DNA from: Actinomadura harenae
GTDB lineage: Bacteria > Actinomycetota > Actinomycetes > Streptosporangiales > Streptosporangiaceae
DNA: 64,000 nucleotides
NCBI RefSeq assembly: GCF_003696215.1
Contig: NZ_RFFG01000019.1
Location: forward strand, 50,765 to 114,764
Direction: 5' to 3'
Below the pieces are notes generated by a model, which had not been told where the DNA came from, did no database searches, and saw only the letters and a program-made list of their open reading frames with translations. Numbering within the stretch: position 1 is the stretch's first letter; each line of letters begins with the position of its first letter. A program made the position numbers and the translations under genes. Shown in pieces: positions 43,016 to 51,730 of this stretch.

Positions 43016-44590
43016 CTAGCAGGAGGACGGGCGGCCGTTGAGCGCCTTGGCGACGTCGTGCGCGAACGAGTCGGCGCCCCCGGCCGTCCCGTCGAAGATC
43101 TTGTTCGAGCACTCGCGGAACGTCGCGGAGAACGTCGGGTAGTGCTCGGTCTCCGGACGCGGCAGCGCCCGGCCCAGGGCCGTCACGACGGCCTGGCCCA
43201 GCTCGGTGAGCTGCTGCTGGTTCGGCAGATCCGGATCGCCCGGCGCGGGCGGACGGCCCGTCAGCGCGGAACACGATCGCGCCTGGACGTCCGCGGGCGA
43301 CCGTTCGGCGGGCGTCAGACCGAGCGCCGAGTACCGCGCGGGCGCGAAGCCTCCACAGGAGAACAGCTGGCGCTGGGCCGCCGTCCCGGAGAGGTAACGC
43401 ACGAGGTCGGCGCTCGCACCGGGGCTGGGGGAGTGGGCCGAGATCGCGAGGTTCTGCCCGCCGAGCACGGTGTGCCCGGGAAGCGGCGCGACATGGAACA
43501 GCAGGCGGTCTCCGCTCGCGCGCATGCGCGGCTCCGTGGCGAGCGCGGAGAACGCGTACGGCCAGTTCCGCATCAGCTTGTCACCGTTGGCGAACGCGGT
43601 GATGGCGTCCTGCTCCTGATACTGGCGTGACGTCTTGAGCGATGTCTGGACCCTCGCGGTGAGGCGGCGGATCGCGGGGTAGACGCGAGAGCTCAGGGCC
43701 TTCTCGTCCGTGCGCGCGTTACCGGTGAGGACGTGGGCGGCGCCGTCGTTCCACACGTCCTCCAGGACGTTGACGGTCAGCCCCTCGTAGTCGGCGAGCT
43801 GTGCGTCGTACCCCTGCTCGACGAGATCCGACCAGGTGGTGGGCGGTGTCGTGCCCTCGTGGTAGTAGAGCAGGCCCACGTCCACGTTGAACGGCACCGC
43901 GTACTGGGCGCCGCGCCACTGGCCGGTGCGCAGCGCGGCTGGGATGAAGTCGGCCGTGTCGGACAGGTTGGTGAACTTCCTGAGGTATCCGGCTTGGGCG
44001 AACTGCGCCGTCCACGTGTTGTCCATGATCAGCACGTCGTAGGCGCAGCCGCCGGACTGCTCGACCGCCGCGAGCTGGCTGTGCTGCAGGTCGGTCGAGT
44101 CGGACACCTCGACCAGGCGCGCGTGCCGGTGCGGCCGCCCGTCCGGGTAGGACGAGGCGTTCCACTGCTTGATCAGCGCGCGCCGCTGCGCCTTGAGGCT
44201 CACGTCCGTCCCGCCCGCGACCACCAGGTCGTCGCGTCCGCAGTCCCCGGCGAGCGCGTGGTAGGGCGCGCTCGGATGGATCTGCGACACGAACCCGGCC
44301 GCCAGGACGGCGAGGGCTCCGACGGAAGCGCACAACAGCACGGCACGGCGCGAGAAATGCGTGCCGTGATGCCTCGGCTCGTGCGCGCGCGTCTCCCCGC
44401 CAGAAGGCGGAGGCACATCTGGGGGTCTCCGCTCGGATCCGGTGGCGTCTCCCGTTCCGGAACCGTTCTCCTGCACGGGGTCACCCGAGCCGTTCGGTGT
44501 GCCCCGTTCAGGACGGGACGCCTCCGGCGGGTCGCCGTCACGAGACGGAGGACGAGCCGGACGGTCGCGCTCCTCTTCTTCACCGTTCAT
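43016..44590 (-). CDS. Membrane-anchored extracellular solute-binding protein
   Basis: A 524-residue protein. A 66-residue hydrophilic N-terminus precedes a Tat-like motif SRRAVLL and a membrane helix (residues about 68-90). The exported part resembles family-1 extracellular solute-binding proteins: DLVVAGGTDVS, YDVLIMDNTWTAQFAQAGYLRKFTN, GAQYAVPFNVDVGLLYY, AFANGDKLMRNWPYAFSAL. There is no lipobox Cys, so it is likely a signal-anchor or Tat substrate. It overlaps the upstream VWA gene by 4 bp (ATGA), indicating coupled translation. No permease or ATPase gene is near, so a sensing role is possible. Confidence 0.78.
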   Translation of the reverse strand: MNGEEEERDRPARPPSRDGDPPEASRPERGTPNGSGDPVQENGSGTGDATGSERRPPDVPPPSGGETRAHEPRHHGTHFSRRAVLLCASVGALAVLAAGFVSQIHPSAPYHALAGDCGRDDLVVAGGTDVSLKAQRRALIKQWNASSYPDGRPHRHARLVEVSDSTDLQHSQLAAVEQSGGCAYDVLIMDNTWTAQFAQAGYLRKFTNLSDTADFIPAALRTGQWRGAQYAVPFNVDVGLLYYHEGTTPPTTWSDLVEQGYDAQLADYEGLTVNVLEDVWNDGAAHVLTGNARTDEKALSSRVYPAIRRLTARVQTSLKTSRQYQEQDAITAFANGDKLMRNWPYAFSALATEPRMRASGDRLLFHVAPLPGHTVLGGQNLAISAHSPSPGASADLVRYLSGTAAQRQLFSCGGFAPARYSALGLTPAERSPADVQARSCSALTGRPPAPGDPDLPNQQQLTELGQAVVTALGRALPRPETEHYPTFSATFRECSNKIFDGTAGGADSFAHDVAKALNGRPSSC

Positions 44591-46773
44591 CGCAGTCCTG
44601 AAAGGAATTGGGCGGCCTGCTCCTGTTCGGGGGCGCCGGTAAGGGCGACGCAGCTGCCGCGGCCGGGGCCCATCGCGGACGTGATCTGCTTGATGTGCGC
44701 CGTGCCGCAGCCCGCCGGACCGGTGAGGACGACCGTGAGGCGCAGATTCGGGTTGGCCGAGCGGAACGGACCGGCGAGCCACGCGGCGGTGCCCGAGAGG
44801 CCCGGATTGCTGCCCGCGCTCTCGCCGTCCGTGACGAGGATCAGGTCCTCCCGGCCGCTGGACAGCCCCGCACCGGAGATCGCGGTGCGGAGCGCCAGGT
44901 CACCGCCGGTCGTCGTGATCGCCTGGAGCTGGTTGGCGACCTGGTCCTTCTGGTCGGGCTGCGCGTCCCGCGCCTGGACGTTGCCGAACGTCACGGGACT
45001 GCGCGGATCGGCGGACGACGAGAACACCTGGAGCCCGACGCGGTCGGACCCCTGGAGCTGCTCAACGAGGCTCTGCAGGAACGTCACCGCCCGATTGAGG
45101 CGGGTGCCTCCCGACGCCGGTCCCGTCGCCGCCGGGGACGGACGGACCGCCGGAACCGACCCGGCCGCCTGGTCCATCGAGCCCGAGACGTCCAGCATCA
45201 GCGTCGCCGCGACCTTCGGGCGCGCGGCCGCGAGCCGGTCCAGCGCGGTCTGCACCGCGGGCGCGCCCTTCAGCCGGACGCCCGGCGGCACCGCCCGCTC
45301 GCCGACCATGCCCTGAAGGCGCGACAGGTAGAAGTGCGAGGAGTCGCCCTCCGGCGGCGCGGGGATCTCGCCGTTGCCGTCCCGGAGCCCCTGCTCGGCA
45401 AGCGGGTGCCCCGACAGCCAGGACCGCAGGTCGCCGATCGCGTCGGTGCGTGCGCGCGTGTCCTGCCCGCGCCAGGTCAGCTGGACGAACGGGTAGTCCA
45501 TGGTCGGCAGGTCGACCGCGTAGTAGGGGCGCAGCTGCCAGCGCGCGCTCGAGGTCGACGCCACGTCGGCCCGTCCGCAGCGGTCGCCGAGGGCCCGTCC
45601 GGCGTCGTAGTCGGCGAGCACCTGCTCGGGGACGGCCACGGCGACGTCCGACGGAGGGTCGGCGCCCTGCGCGGCCTGCGCCCGGAACCGGCAGAGCAGC
45701 GTCACCGCGTCGGGCGCGACGAGGTCGGGCGGGCTCGCGAACTTCTCGTTCGCCGCCGGGGACGCCCCCGGCCGCGCGTCGTACAGGGCCGGGGTGACCT
45801 CCAGCGCGGCCGACGACGTGTCCGGGACGGGACGGGCTATCCCGCGCAGTCTCACGCCCGCCTGCGCGATCTGTGCCAGCAACGCGCTCGTGCTCGCCTT
45901 GAGCGGCGCGCTGTAGGGGCTCGCGACCGCCGTGTCCGCCTTGGGGAACAGGGCGAGCACCATCGGCGAGGTGCCGAGCGAACGGCTGAGCAGCCGAAAA
46001 CGCGGATCGCCGCCCGCACCCGTCTGCCCCGGCGTCCCGCCCGCCTGGTCGCCGGGGGTGCCCGTCAGTCCGCCGCCGATGCCCGTCTGCCCGCCGCCGG
46101 TGTCCGCCTGCCCGCTGTGCGGGACGAAGTCGAGTTCGGCGCTGGTCGCGGGGATCCACACGTCCGGCTGGGGGCCGAGGAGCTGCTGGTCGTCGCCCGT
46201 GTCGCTGCGCCGCCAGAGCCGGCTGAACGCGTCGTAGAGCGCGACCGGGCCCGGCTCCGGGACGACCGTGACCGTGTAGCGGCGGCACCCGCCGTCGGTG
46301 CGGTCGGCGACGAACTCCGACGCCGCCGCGCGCAGCGGCGTCAGCATCTCCGGCGCGGACATCACGCGCAGCTCCAGCGGCTGCCCGCACGGCTGCGCCG
46401 CGTCCCGCAGCGCCCGGACGCCGAATGCCGTGAGCAGCACGATCACCATCACCAGGGCGCCCGCGAGCAGGCACGCCAGCCCCTTCGCCGCCCACGTCAG
46501 CGTCGTCGTCGCGCCCCCGAGAACGCTGCCCACCCGCTCCGGATGCGACCTCCAGACCAGCACCGACACGGTCACCAGCACCGCGAGCGCGACGACCGTG
46601 TTCAGCCAGAAGATGCCGTGGAAGGCGCTCACCAGCAGGCCGATCAGAACGGACGAGCACAGCTCGTACGCCGTCACCTCGGCGAACCGCCGCAGGGGCG
46701 TGCGGCGCTCCTCCGGCGGGGGCGGGCCGTGCGCGCCGGGGGGCGGGGTGCTCTCGGTCTCCGGACCGTTCAT
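44587..46773 (-). CDS. Multi-pass membrane protein with solute-binding-like domain and VWA domain
   Basis: A 728-residue protein. After a Pro-rich N-terminus there are three hydrophobic segments in residues 40-130 (around ELCSSVLIGLLVSAFHGIFWL, VVALAVLVTVSVLVW, GLACLLAGALVMVIVLLTAF). A solute-binding-like domain follows (LRVMSAPEMLTPLRAAASEF, PDVWIPATSAELDFV). It is interrupted by a Gly/Thr/Gln repeat near 235-265. A von Willebrand A domain ends the protein: MIDAS DVSGSMD, and DLILVTDGES near the end. The next gene (solute-binding) starts within its stop. Function of this pair is unknown; VWA suggests metal-dependent protein binding outside the cell. Confidence 0.78.
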   Translation of the reverse strand: MNGPETESTPPPGAHGPPPPEERRTPLRRFAEVTAYELCSSVLIGLLVSAFHGIFWLNTVVALAVLVTVSVLVWRSHPERVGSVLGGATTTLTWAAKGLACLLAGALVMVIVLLTAFGVRALRDAAQPCGQPLELRVMSAPEMLTPLRAAASEFVADRTDGGCRRYTVTVVPEPGPVALYDAFSRLWRRSDTGDDQQLLGPQPDVWIPATSAELDFVPHSGQADTGGGQTGIGGGLTGTPGDQAGGTPGQTGAGGDPRFRLLSRSLGTSPMVLALFPKADTAVASPYSAPLKASTSALLAQIAQAGVRLRGIARPVPDTSSAALEVTPALYDARPGASPAANEKFASPPDLVAPDAVTLLCRFRAQAAQGADPPSDVAVAVPEQVLADYDAGRALGDRCGRADVASTSSARWQLRPYYAVDLPTMDYPFVQLTWRGQDTRARTDAIGDLRSWLSGHPLAEQGLRDGNGEIPAPPEGDSSHFYLSRLQGMVGERAVPPGVRLKGAPAVQTALDRLAAARPKVAATLMLDVSGSMDQAAGSVPAVRPSPAATGPASGGTRLNRAVTFLQSLVEQLQGSDRVGLQVFSSSADPRSPVTFGNVQARDAQPDQKDQVANQLQAITTTGGDLALRTAISGAGLSSGREDLILVTDGESAGSNPGLSGTAAWLAGPFRSANPNLRLTVVLTGPAGCGTAHIKQITSAMGPGRGSCVALTGAPEQEQAAQFLSGLR

Positions 46774-47000
46774 CCTGGCCTCGTCGTCGCGTGCCGTCCG
46801 CACGGCACGTGCTGCCGATGACCGTCGCGCGGGTGCCGCCCCGATCGGTCACCACGCCGTCAGTCACCGCTTGCTGTCGCCGAATCGCTCCCAGCGTAGT
46901 GAGCGCGAAGCGGTCGCGGACCGAAAATCCGCGACCATGATCGGCCGTTTGTTTCCGGTTCGGTGGAGGAACCTCGGCGTGAGCGATTGCCTCCCGGAGA

Positions 47001-47704
47001 TCAGCGGGCGGTGTTCCGGCGGGCCTCGAGGAGGAGCGTGTAGTCGTGCGCGCCGGTCAGGACGGCCTGGTGGACGGCCCGCGCGATCCGCGCGCCCCAG
47101 ACCGAGCGCGGACCGGCGAACGGCTCGGGCTCCCGCGCTCCGCCGGTTCGGGCGCGGCCACGCAGATCGCGTCGGACGCCGTCCCGGTGCCCTGGTAACC
47201 GGCCTCGATCAGCGCCTGGGACTTGGCCTCGGTCGCCGTCATCACCGCGTTGACCAGCGCGGCGTCCGTCAGCGGGACGGGAACGGACACGACGATGTTG
47301 ATCGTCCCGGGACGCGGGAACGTGCCGTCCAGCCGGATCGGGGCGAGCTCCGGGTCGTCCTCGCCGGCCGGGGCGGCCGCCCACGTCGGCACCCGCAGCC
47401 CGACGGTCGCGGACACCTCCACGCCGCCGTCCCCGGCCCGCTGCGTCCGTTCGACGGACGCGGCGGTCAGCATCCCGACCCCCGGTCCTTCGAGCCCGTA
47501 CGCGGCGGCGAGTTCATGGAGGTGGTCGACCGGGTCCATGCGCGAGTAACCGCCCGCGACCTGCGCGTTCAGCACCCACCGCGCGGACGTGACGCCGCCG
47601 CCGAGCATCGCCGACGAGATCATCCGGAGGCCGCCGCCCGGCCGCCACACCGTGGCCGCCAGGCGCGCGCCGTCCTCCTCGCGCCAGTGCAGGTCGACTC
47701 TCAC
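47001..47704 (-). pseudogene. cbiZ: Adenosylcobinamide amidohydrolase, frameshifted as read
   Basis: CbiZ removes the aminopropanol side chain of imported adenosylcobinamide, giving adenosylcobyric acid for B12 remodelling. The first frame (GTG 47704) gives AMLGGGVTSARWVLNAQV, PTWAAAPAGEDDP, TINIVVSVPVPLTDAALVNA and GYQGTGTASDAICVAAPEP. It then goes off into non-family sequence. The true ending, GGAREPEPFAGPRSVWGARI and RAVHQAVLTGAHDY, is in another frame that stops at 47001. The switch is near 47120-47160 and equals one missing base. It may be a real inactivation or a base-call error. GTG overlaps the btuD stop by 4 bp. It is the last gene of a riboswitch-controlled uptake operon. Confidence 0.82.
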
Positions 47705-48498
47705 CCGGCGGCTCCCCCGGCAGGACGGTTCGGACGTTCCAGCGCCAGCAGCGGGCGCCCCTCCGCATCATGGGCCACGCTGACGTGCGCGTCGAAATGG
47801 GCGGCGACCGTCTCGCGGGTCAGCACGTCCGCGGGCGCGCCGGACGCGGCGACGTCACCGTCCGACAGCAGCACCAGGCGGTCCGCGTACTGCGCCGCGA
47901 GCGTCAGGTCGTGGATCGTCGAGACGACGGTCAGGCCGTCCGCGAGGCGCAGCCGGTCGATCAGCTCCATGACCTGCTGCTGGTGGCCGATGTCGAGCGC
48001 GGTCGTCGGCTCGTCCAGGAGCAGGACGGGCGTCTGCTGGGCCAGCGCCCGGGCCAGCACGACCCGCTGGCGCTCACCGCCCGACAACTGGTCGAGAGCG
48101 CGCGCCGCCAGGCCCGACAGGTCGAGCCGCTCCAGCACCTCGGCGGTCACCGAGCGGTCGTGCGCCCCCTCGCGTCCGAAATGCGGGATGTAGGGGGAAC
48201 GCCCGAGCAGTGCGTAGTCGAACACGGTCATCCCGGGCGGCAGTTTCGGGCTCTGCGGGGCATAGGCGACCAGCCGTGCCCGCTGGCGGGGACGCAGCGC
48301 GCGCACGTCCCGTCCGGACACCTGGACCGAGCCCCGCCCGTCGCACAACCCGAGCACGGCCCGCAGCAACGTCGACTTCCCGGCGCCGTTCGGGCCGATC
48401 ACCGCCGTCCAGGAACCGCCCGCGACCTCCAGGGAGACCGACCGCAGCACCCGGCGCCCGCCCAGCTCGACGTCCAGGTCCCGCACCGAGACCGTCAT
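47701..48498 (-). CDS. btuD: Corrinoid/iron-siderophore-type ABC transporter ATP-binding protein
   Basis: A 265-residue ABC ATPase. Walker A GPNGAGKST near residue 37, Q-loop YAPQSPKL, signature LSGGERQRV, Walker B LLLDEPTTALD and H-loop STIHDLT are all intact. It belongs to the FecE/BtuD group. It overlaps btuC by 4 bp and cbiZ by 4 bp. The cobalamin riboswitch and cbiZ make corrinoids the substrate. Confidence 0.92.
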   Translation of the reverse strand: MTVSVRDLDVELGGRRVLRSVSLEVAGGSWTAVIGPNGAGKSTLLRAVLGLCDGRGSVQVSGRDVRALRPRQRARLVAYAPQSPKLPPGMTVFDYALLGRSPYIPHFGREGAHDRSVTAEVLERLDLSGLAARALDQLSGGERQRVVLARALAQQTPVLLLDEPTTALDIGHQQQVMELIDRLRLADGLTVVSTIHDLTLAAQYADRLVLLSDGDVAASGAPADVLTRETVAAHFDAHVSVAHDAEGRPLLALERPNRPAGGAAG

Positions 48499-49592
48499 AC
48501 GTCCACCTGTCTGCGGGTCGCGCGGAGGACGAGCACGAAGAAGGGGCCGCCGACGAACGCCGTGACCACGCCGAGCGGCAGCTCGGCGGGCGCGACGACG
48601 GTCCGCGCGACCAGGTCGGCGAGCTCCAGGAAGGCGCCGCCCACCAGCAGCGACAGTGGCAGGACGATCCGGTAGGACCCGCCCGCGAGCCGCCGCACCA
48701 GGTGCGGGACGACGATCCCGACGAACGCGATCAGCCCGCTCACCGCGACGGCGCAGGCGGTGGCGAGGGAGGCGGCGAGCAGGACCAGCAGCCGCACCCG
48801 CGCCGCCGACATCCCGAGCGTCGTGGCCTCCTCGTCGCCCACCGCGAGGACGTCGAGCAGGCGGCCGTGCGTGAGCAGGACGACGACCGCGATCAGCGCG
48901 TACGGCGCGACCATCCGCAGCTGGCCCCAGTCGGCCGTGCCGACGCCGCCGAGGATCCACGCGAAGATCCTCTGGAGCTGCTGCGAGTTCGCCTGCTGCA
49001 GGAACGTCTGGACGGCCGACAGGAAGTTCGCCACCGCGACCCCGGCGAGGACGAGCGTGCCCGTCCCGCCGCCGGGCCCGCCGCGCGACGCCACCTGGCC
49101 CAGCCCGTAGGCCATCAGGACGCCGGTGATGGCGCCCGTGAACGCCGCCGCCGGCACGGCGAAATCGGGCGATCCGGGCAGTGCGACGATCGCGAGCGTC
49201 GCGCCCACCCCGGCGCCGGCCGCCGCGCCGAGCAGGTACGGATCGGCGAGCGGGTTGCGGAAGACGCCCTGGTACCCGGCTCCCGCGATCGCGAGCAGCC
49301 CGCCGACCAGCGCCGCCATCAGCACGCGCGGAAGCCGCAGTTCGAAGAGCACGTTGTGCTCGACCACGCTGAGCCCCGAGTCGACGTGCACGAACGGGAT
49401 CGTGTCCGCGAGCGCCTTCAGCACCCCGGAGACGGGCAGGCCGGCCGCCCCGACGAGCAGCGCGGCCAGCATCGTCGCGGCCAGCACGGCGAGCGCGACC
49501 ACGAGCTGGACGGGCCGTAGCCGCGCCCGCTGCTCACGGCGGGCGCGGGGGGCGAGCCCGCGCAGCCGTGAGCGCGGGCCGGCGGACGTCAC
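48495..49592 (-). CDS. btuC: Corrinoid ABC transporter permease
   Basis: A 365-residue FecCD/BtuC-type permease with about ten helices. Family landmarks: LRLPRVLMAALVGGLLAIAGAGYQGVFRNPLADPYLLG, AWILGGVGTADW, GFVGIVVPHLVRRL-like segment FVGIVVPHLVRRLAGG, and ELPLGVVTAFVGGPFFVLVLR at the end. The coupling helix region is present. The start GTG 49592 lacks a strong ribosome site and is uncertain. It is coupled to btuD and 61 bp after btuF. Confidence 0.9.
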   Translation of the reverse strand: MTSAGPRSRLRGLAPRARREQRARLRPVQLVVALAVLAATMLAALLVGAAGLPVSGVLKALADTIPFVHVDSGLSVVEHNVLFELRLPRVLMAALVGGLLAIAGAGYQGVFRNPLADPYLLGAAAGAGVGATLAIVALPGSPDFAVPAAAFTGAITGVLMAYGLGQVASRGGPGGGTGTLVLAGVAVANFLSAVQTFLQQANSQQLQRIFAWILGGVGTADWGQLRMVAPYALIAVVVLLTHGRLLDVLAVGDEEATTLGMSAARVRLLVLLAASLATACAVAVSGLIAFVGIVVPHLVRRLAGGSYRIVLPLSLLVGGAFLELADLVARTVVAPAELPLGVVTAFVGGPFFVLVLRATRRQVDV

Positions 49593-49653
49593 CTGGAGGC
49601 CGACGTCATCGGCCGGCGCGCCGGACCGGTCGTCCGGTCCTCCGCGGCGGCGG

Positions 49654-50598
49654 TCACTTGGCGGCCGACGCCTTCTGCACGGCGGCGGCGATGCTCTTGA
49701 CGAACTCCGGCAGCCTCGGGCCCCAGCGGGACGCGATGTCGTCGTCGAGCGCGACCGTGTTCTGCTTCTTCACGGCGGTCAGGTCCGACCAGCCGGGACG
49801 CTTGCCGACCGACACCGCGGACTGGCCGCAGCACTTGGTGTCGGCGAGGAAGATCATGTTGGGGTCGCGGCGCAGCAGGTACTCCTGCGACAGCTGCGGG
49901 TAACCGCCGGACGCCTTGTCCGCGGTGTCGGCGATGTTCTCCAGCCCGAACAGCCCGTACACCTGGCCGATGAAGGTCTTCGAGGTCACGGTGTGCAGCT
50001 GGTTGTCGAGCTCGTGGTAGTAGCTCAGCTTGTGGCCACTGGTGGCCTTGCTCGCGCTCGCCACCGTCTGCTGGATGCCGGTGCGCATCTGCTCGGTCAG
50101 CTTGGTCGCCTCGGCGGTGTGCCCGGTGGCCTTGCCCAGGTCCTGGATCTCGTCGTACACCTGGTCCAGCTTGGTCGCGGCCGGCTCGAGCAGCACCGGG
50201 ATCTTCACCTTGGCCAGCGCGTCGACGATGCCGTCCATGTCGTCGGACAGGACGACCAGGTCGGGCTTGGTCGCGATGATCGCCTCGGCGTTCGGCTTGA
50301 AGCCGCTGAGCTTGCTGCGCGGCGCGTCAGCCGGGTAGTTGGACATGTCGTCCACGGCCGTCACCTGCTTGCCCGCGCCGATCGCGAACAGCGTCTCGGT
50401 GTGCGTGGGGGACAGCGACACGATGTGCTGCGGCGTCGCCGGGATGGTGACGCTGCCGTTGGCGGCCTGGACGACCACCGGTCCTGCGCCGGAGGTCTTG
50501 CCCTTGTCCTTGCCCGAGTCGCCGGAACCGCCGCAGGCGGACGCCAGCGCCATGACGCCGATCACGAGGGACGCGCCGAGCGCGCGAACGGGTCTCAC
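49654..50598 (-). CDS. btuF: Corrinoid-binding lipoprotein of the ABC importer
   Basis: A 314-residue periplasmic-binding lipoprotein. Signal peptide with lipobox LASAC (Cys22) and then GGSGDSGKDKGK linker. The binding fold is class III (BtuF/FhuD type): IVSLSPTHTETLFAIGAGKQVTAVDDMSNYP, NAEAIIATKPDLVVLSDDMDG and the long connecting helix. GTG 50598 has GGAGG 6 bp upstream, which sets the start. A cobalamin riboswitch lies just upstream, so import is B12-repressed. Confidence 0.92.
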   Translation of the reverse strand: MRPVRALGASLVIGVMALASACGGSGDSGKDKGKTSGAGPVVVQAANGSVTIPATPQHIVSLSPTHTETLFAIGAGKQVTAVDDMSNYPADAPRSKLSGFKPNAEAIIATKPDLVVLSDDMDGIVDALAKVKIPVLLEPAATKLDQVYDEIQDLGKATGHTAEATKLTEQMRTGIQQTVASASKATSGHKLSYYHELDNQLHTVTSKTFIGQVYGLFGLENIADTADKASGGYPQLSQEYLLRRDPNMIFLADTKCCGQSAVSVGKRPGWSDLTAVKKQNTVALDDDIASRWGPRLPEFVKSIAAAVQKASAAK

Positions 50599-50669
50599 AG
50601 CCTGCCTCCAGGGGCAATGGCGGCACGCGGCCCGCGGGGGACGGACCGGCCCTACCGCGGGGTCGAAGT

Positions 50670-50790
50670 CGTCGGCGTGCGGCAAGGCGACCTGGCTCGG
50701 CCTCGGGGGAGGCCATCACAGTTGCGGGACAGCGCCGGGGTCACACCGGACTTCGCTCAGCACACGCTTGATCTGCAACGTTATCAGCAG
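50670..50790 (-). promoter_or_regulatory. Cobalamin riboswitch upstream of btuF
   Basis: On the minus strand the leader contains the B12-aptamer core in order: TCCGGTGTGA, GGCGCTGTCCCGCAACTGTGA, then GAGCCAGGTCGCC and TTGCC. The invariant CCCGC-AACTGT and GAGCCAGG-type boxes match the cobalamin riboswitch consensus known to me. A P1-like stem forms between GCGTGTG (near 50761-50767) and CGCACGC (near 50675-50681). It ends about 75 bp before the btuF start; a translational or termination switch is likely. Confidence 0.88.
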
Positions 50791-50820
50791 GCCGGCGCTC
50801 CGGCGCACCCCCGGCCCTTG

Positions 50821-50842
50821 ACGGAGTGAGTACTCACTCCGT
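50821..50842. promoter_or_regulatory. Perfect 22-bp palindrome operator
   Basis: Half-site ACGGAGTGAGT followed at once by its exact reverse complement ACTCACTCCGT. It lies 41 bp upstream of the VOC protein start and just outside the cobalamin riboswitch. The symmetry is typical of a TetR-family site. No TetR gene is adjacent; the nearest is at 42430-42996 with a different operator type. Confidence 0.75.
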
Positions 50843-50882
50843 AGCGTGGAGGCGGATCGGACCTCACCTTGGGAGATGTGCC

Positions 50883-51263
50883 GTGACCATCAGGCTCAAC
50901 CACACGATCGTTCCCGCCGCCGACAACGAGGCCGCCGCGCGCTACCTCGCGGCCGTGCTCCACCTGGAGTACGGCGGCCTCCACCCCGTCGCCCGGCACT
51001 TCGCGCAACTCCGCATCAACGAGGAGCTGACGCTCGACTACATGACCATCCCGGACGCCCCCGGCCACCACCTGGCGTTCGATGTGGACCCGGTCACGTT
51101 CGACGCGGCCGTGGCCCACCTGCGCGCGCACGGGCTGCCGCACGGCGACGGCCCGGGCACGCACACGAACGGCCAGGTGGACGAGCGCCACCCCACGGGC
51201 GGACGCGGCGTCTACTTCGCCGACCCGTCCGGCAACCTGTACGAGCTCATCACCTCATCCTGA
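50883..51263 (+). CDS. VOC-family (glyoxalase/bleomycin-resistance-like) protein
   Basis: A 126-residue protein with the vicinal-oxygen-chelate fold: VTIRLNHTIVPAADNEAAARY with a possible metal His, HHLAFDVDPVTFDAAVAHL, and the C-terminal RGVYFADPSGNLYELIT with the Glu ligand. GTG 50883 has GGGAG about 8 bp upstream. The 22-bp palindrome upstream suggests specific regulation. The reaction is unknown. It overlaps the convergent HIT gene by 52 bp. Confidence 0.85.
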   Translation: MTIRLNHTIVPAADNEAAARYLAAVLHLEYGGLHPVARHFAQLRINEELTLDYMTIPDAPGHHLAFDVDPVTFDAAVAHLRAHGLPHGDGPGTHTNGQVDERHPTGGRGVYFADPSGNLYELITSS

Positions 51264-51730
51264 GCCGAGCCCAGCAGGGGACGCACGCGCGCGCAGAACT
51301 CCTCGACCGCCGCAGGATCGGGCCGCTCGTCCTCGGCGAACATCGCCCCCTGGAGAGCCGGGCCGAACGCGTCGAACCGCTCCATGTCCGCCCTGCGGAC
51401 GGGCTGCACGACGAAATGAATGTGGCCCGGCTCCCCACCCGCGTGAGACCACAGGCACACGTACACCTGTTCCGGCCGGACGAGTTCGGTGACCGCGGCC
51501 GAGACCCGCCGGAGCAGCGGCCCGAGCGCCGCGCTTTCGGACTCGTCCAGGTCGGCCACGTGCAGGACGTGGCGCACCGGTTTGACGACGAGCGTGCCGA
51601 CGCCCAGCGGGCCGACGGCATGCTCGACCACCCAACCGCCATGCTCGGCGACGCGTCCACCCGGCAGCGGACGCCTCCCGTCCGCCAACTCACACGCCAG
51701 ACACCCCGCGTGTACGCGCGCGTTGCTCAC
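51212..51730 (-). CDS. HIT-like domain protein
   Basis: A 172-residue histidine-triad-like protein, probably a nucleotide hydrolase or transferase. CLACEL at the N-terminus resembles the zinc Cys pair, and GHIHFVVQP carries the H-x-H core near residue 103, but a third His of the classical triad is not seen. HVLHVADLDESE is typical of helix alpha-A. GTG 51730 overlaps the upstream gene by 4 bp, so they are coupled. It overlaps the convergent VOC gene by 52 bp. Confidence 0.75.
   Translation of the reverse strand: MSNARVHAGCLACELADGRRPLPGGRVAEHGGWVVEHAVGPLGVGTLVVKPVRHVLHVADLDESESAALGPLLRRVSAAVTELVRPEQVYVCLWSHAGGEPGHIHFVVQPVRRADMERFDAFGPALQGAMFAEDERPDPAAVEEFCARVRPLLGSAQDEVMSSYRLPDGSAK

Noticed and set aside
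43016..46773. Complete ABC importer
   Set aside because: No permease or ATP-binding gene is coupled to this pair; the nearby btu genes have their own binding protein and riboswitch.
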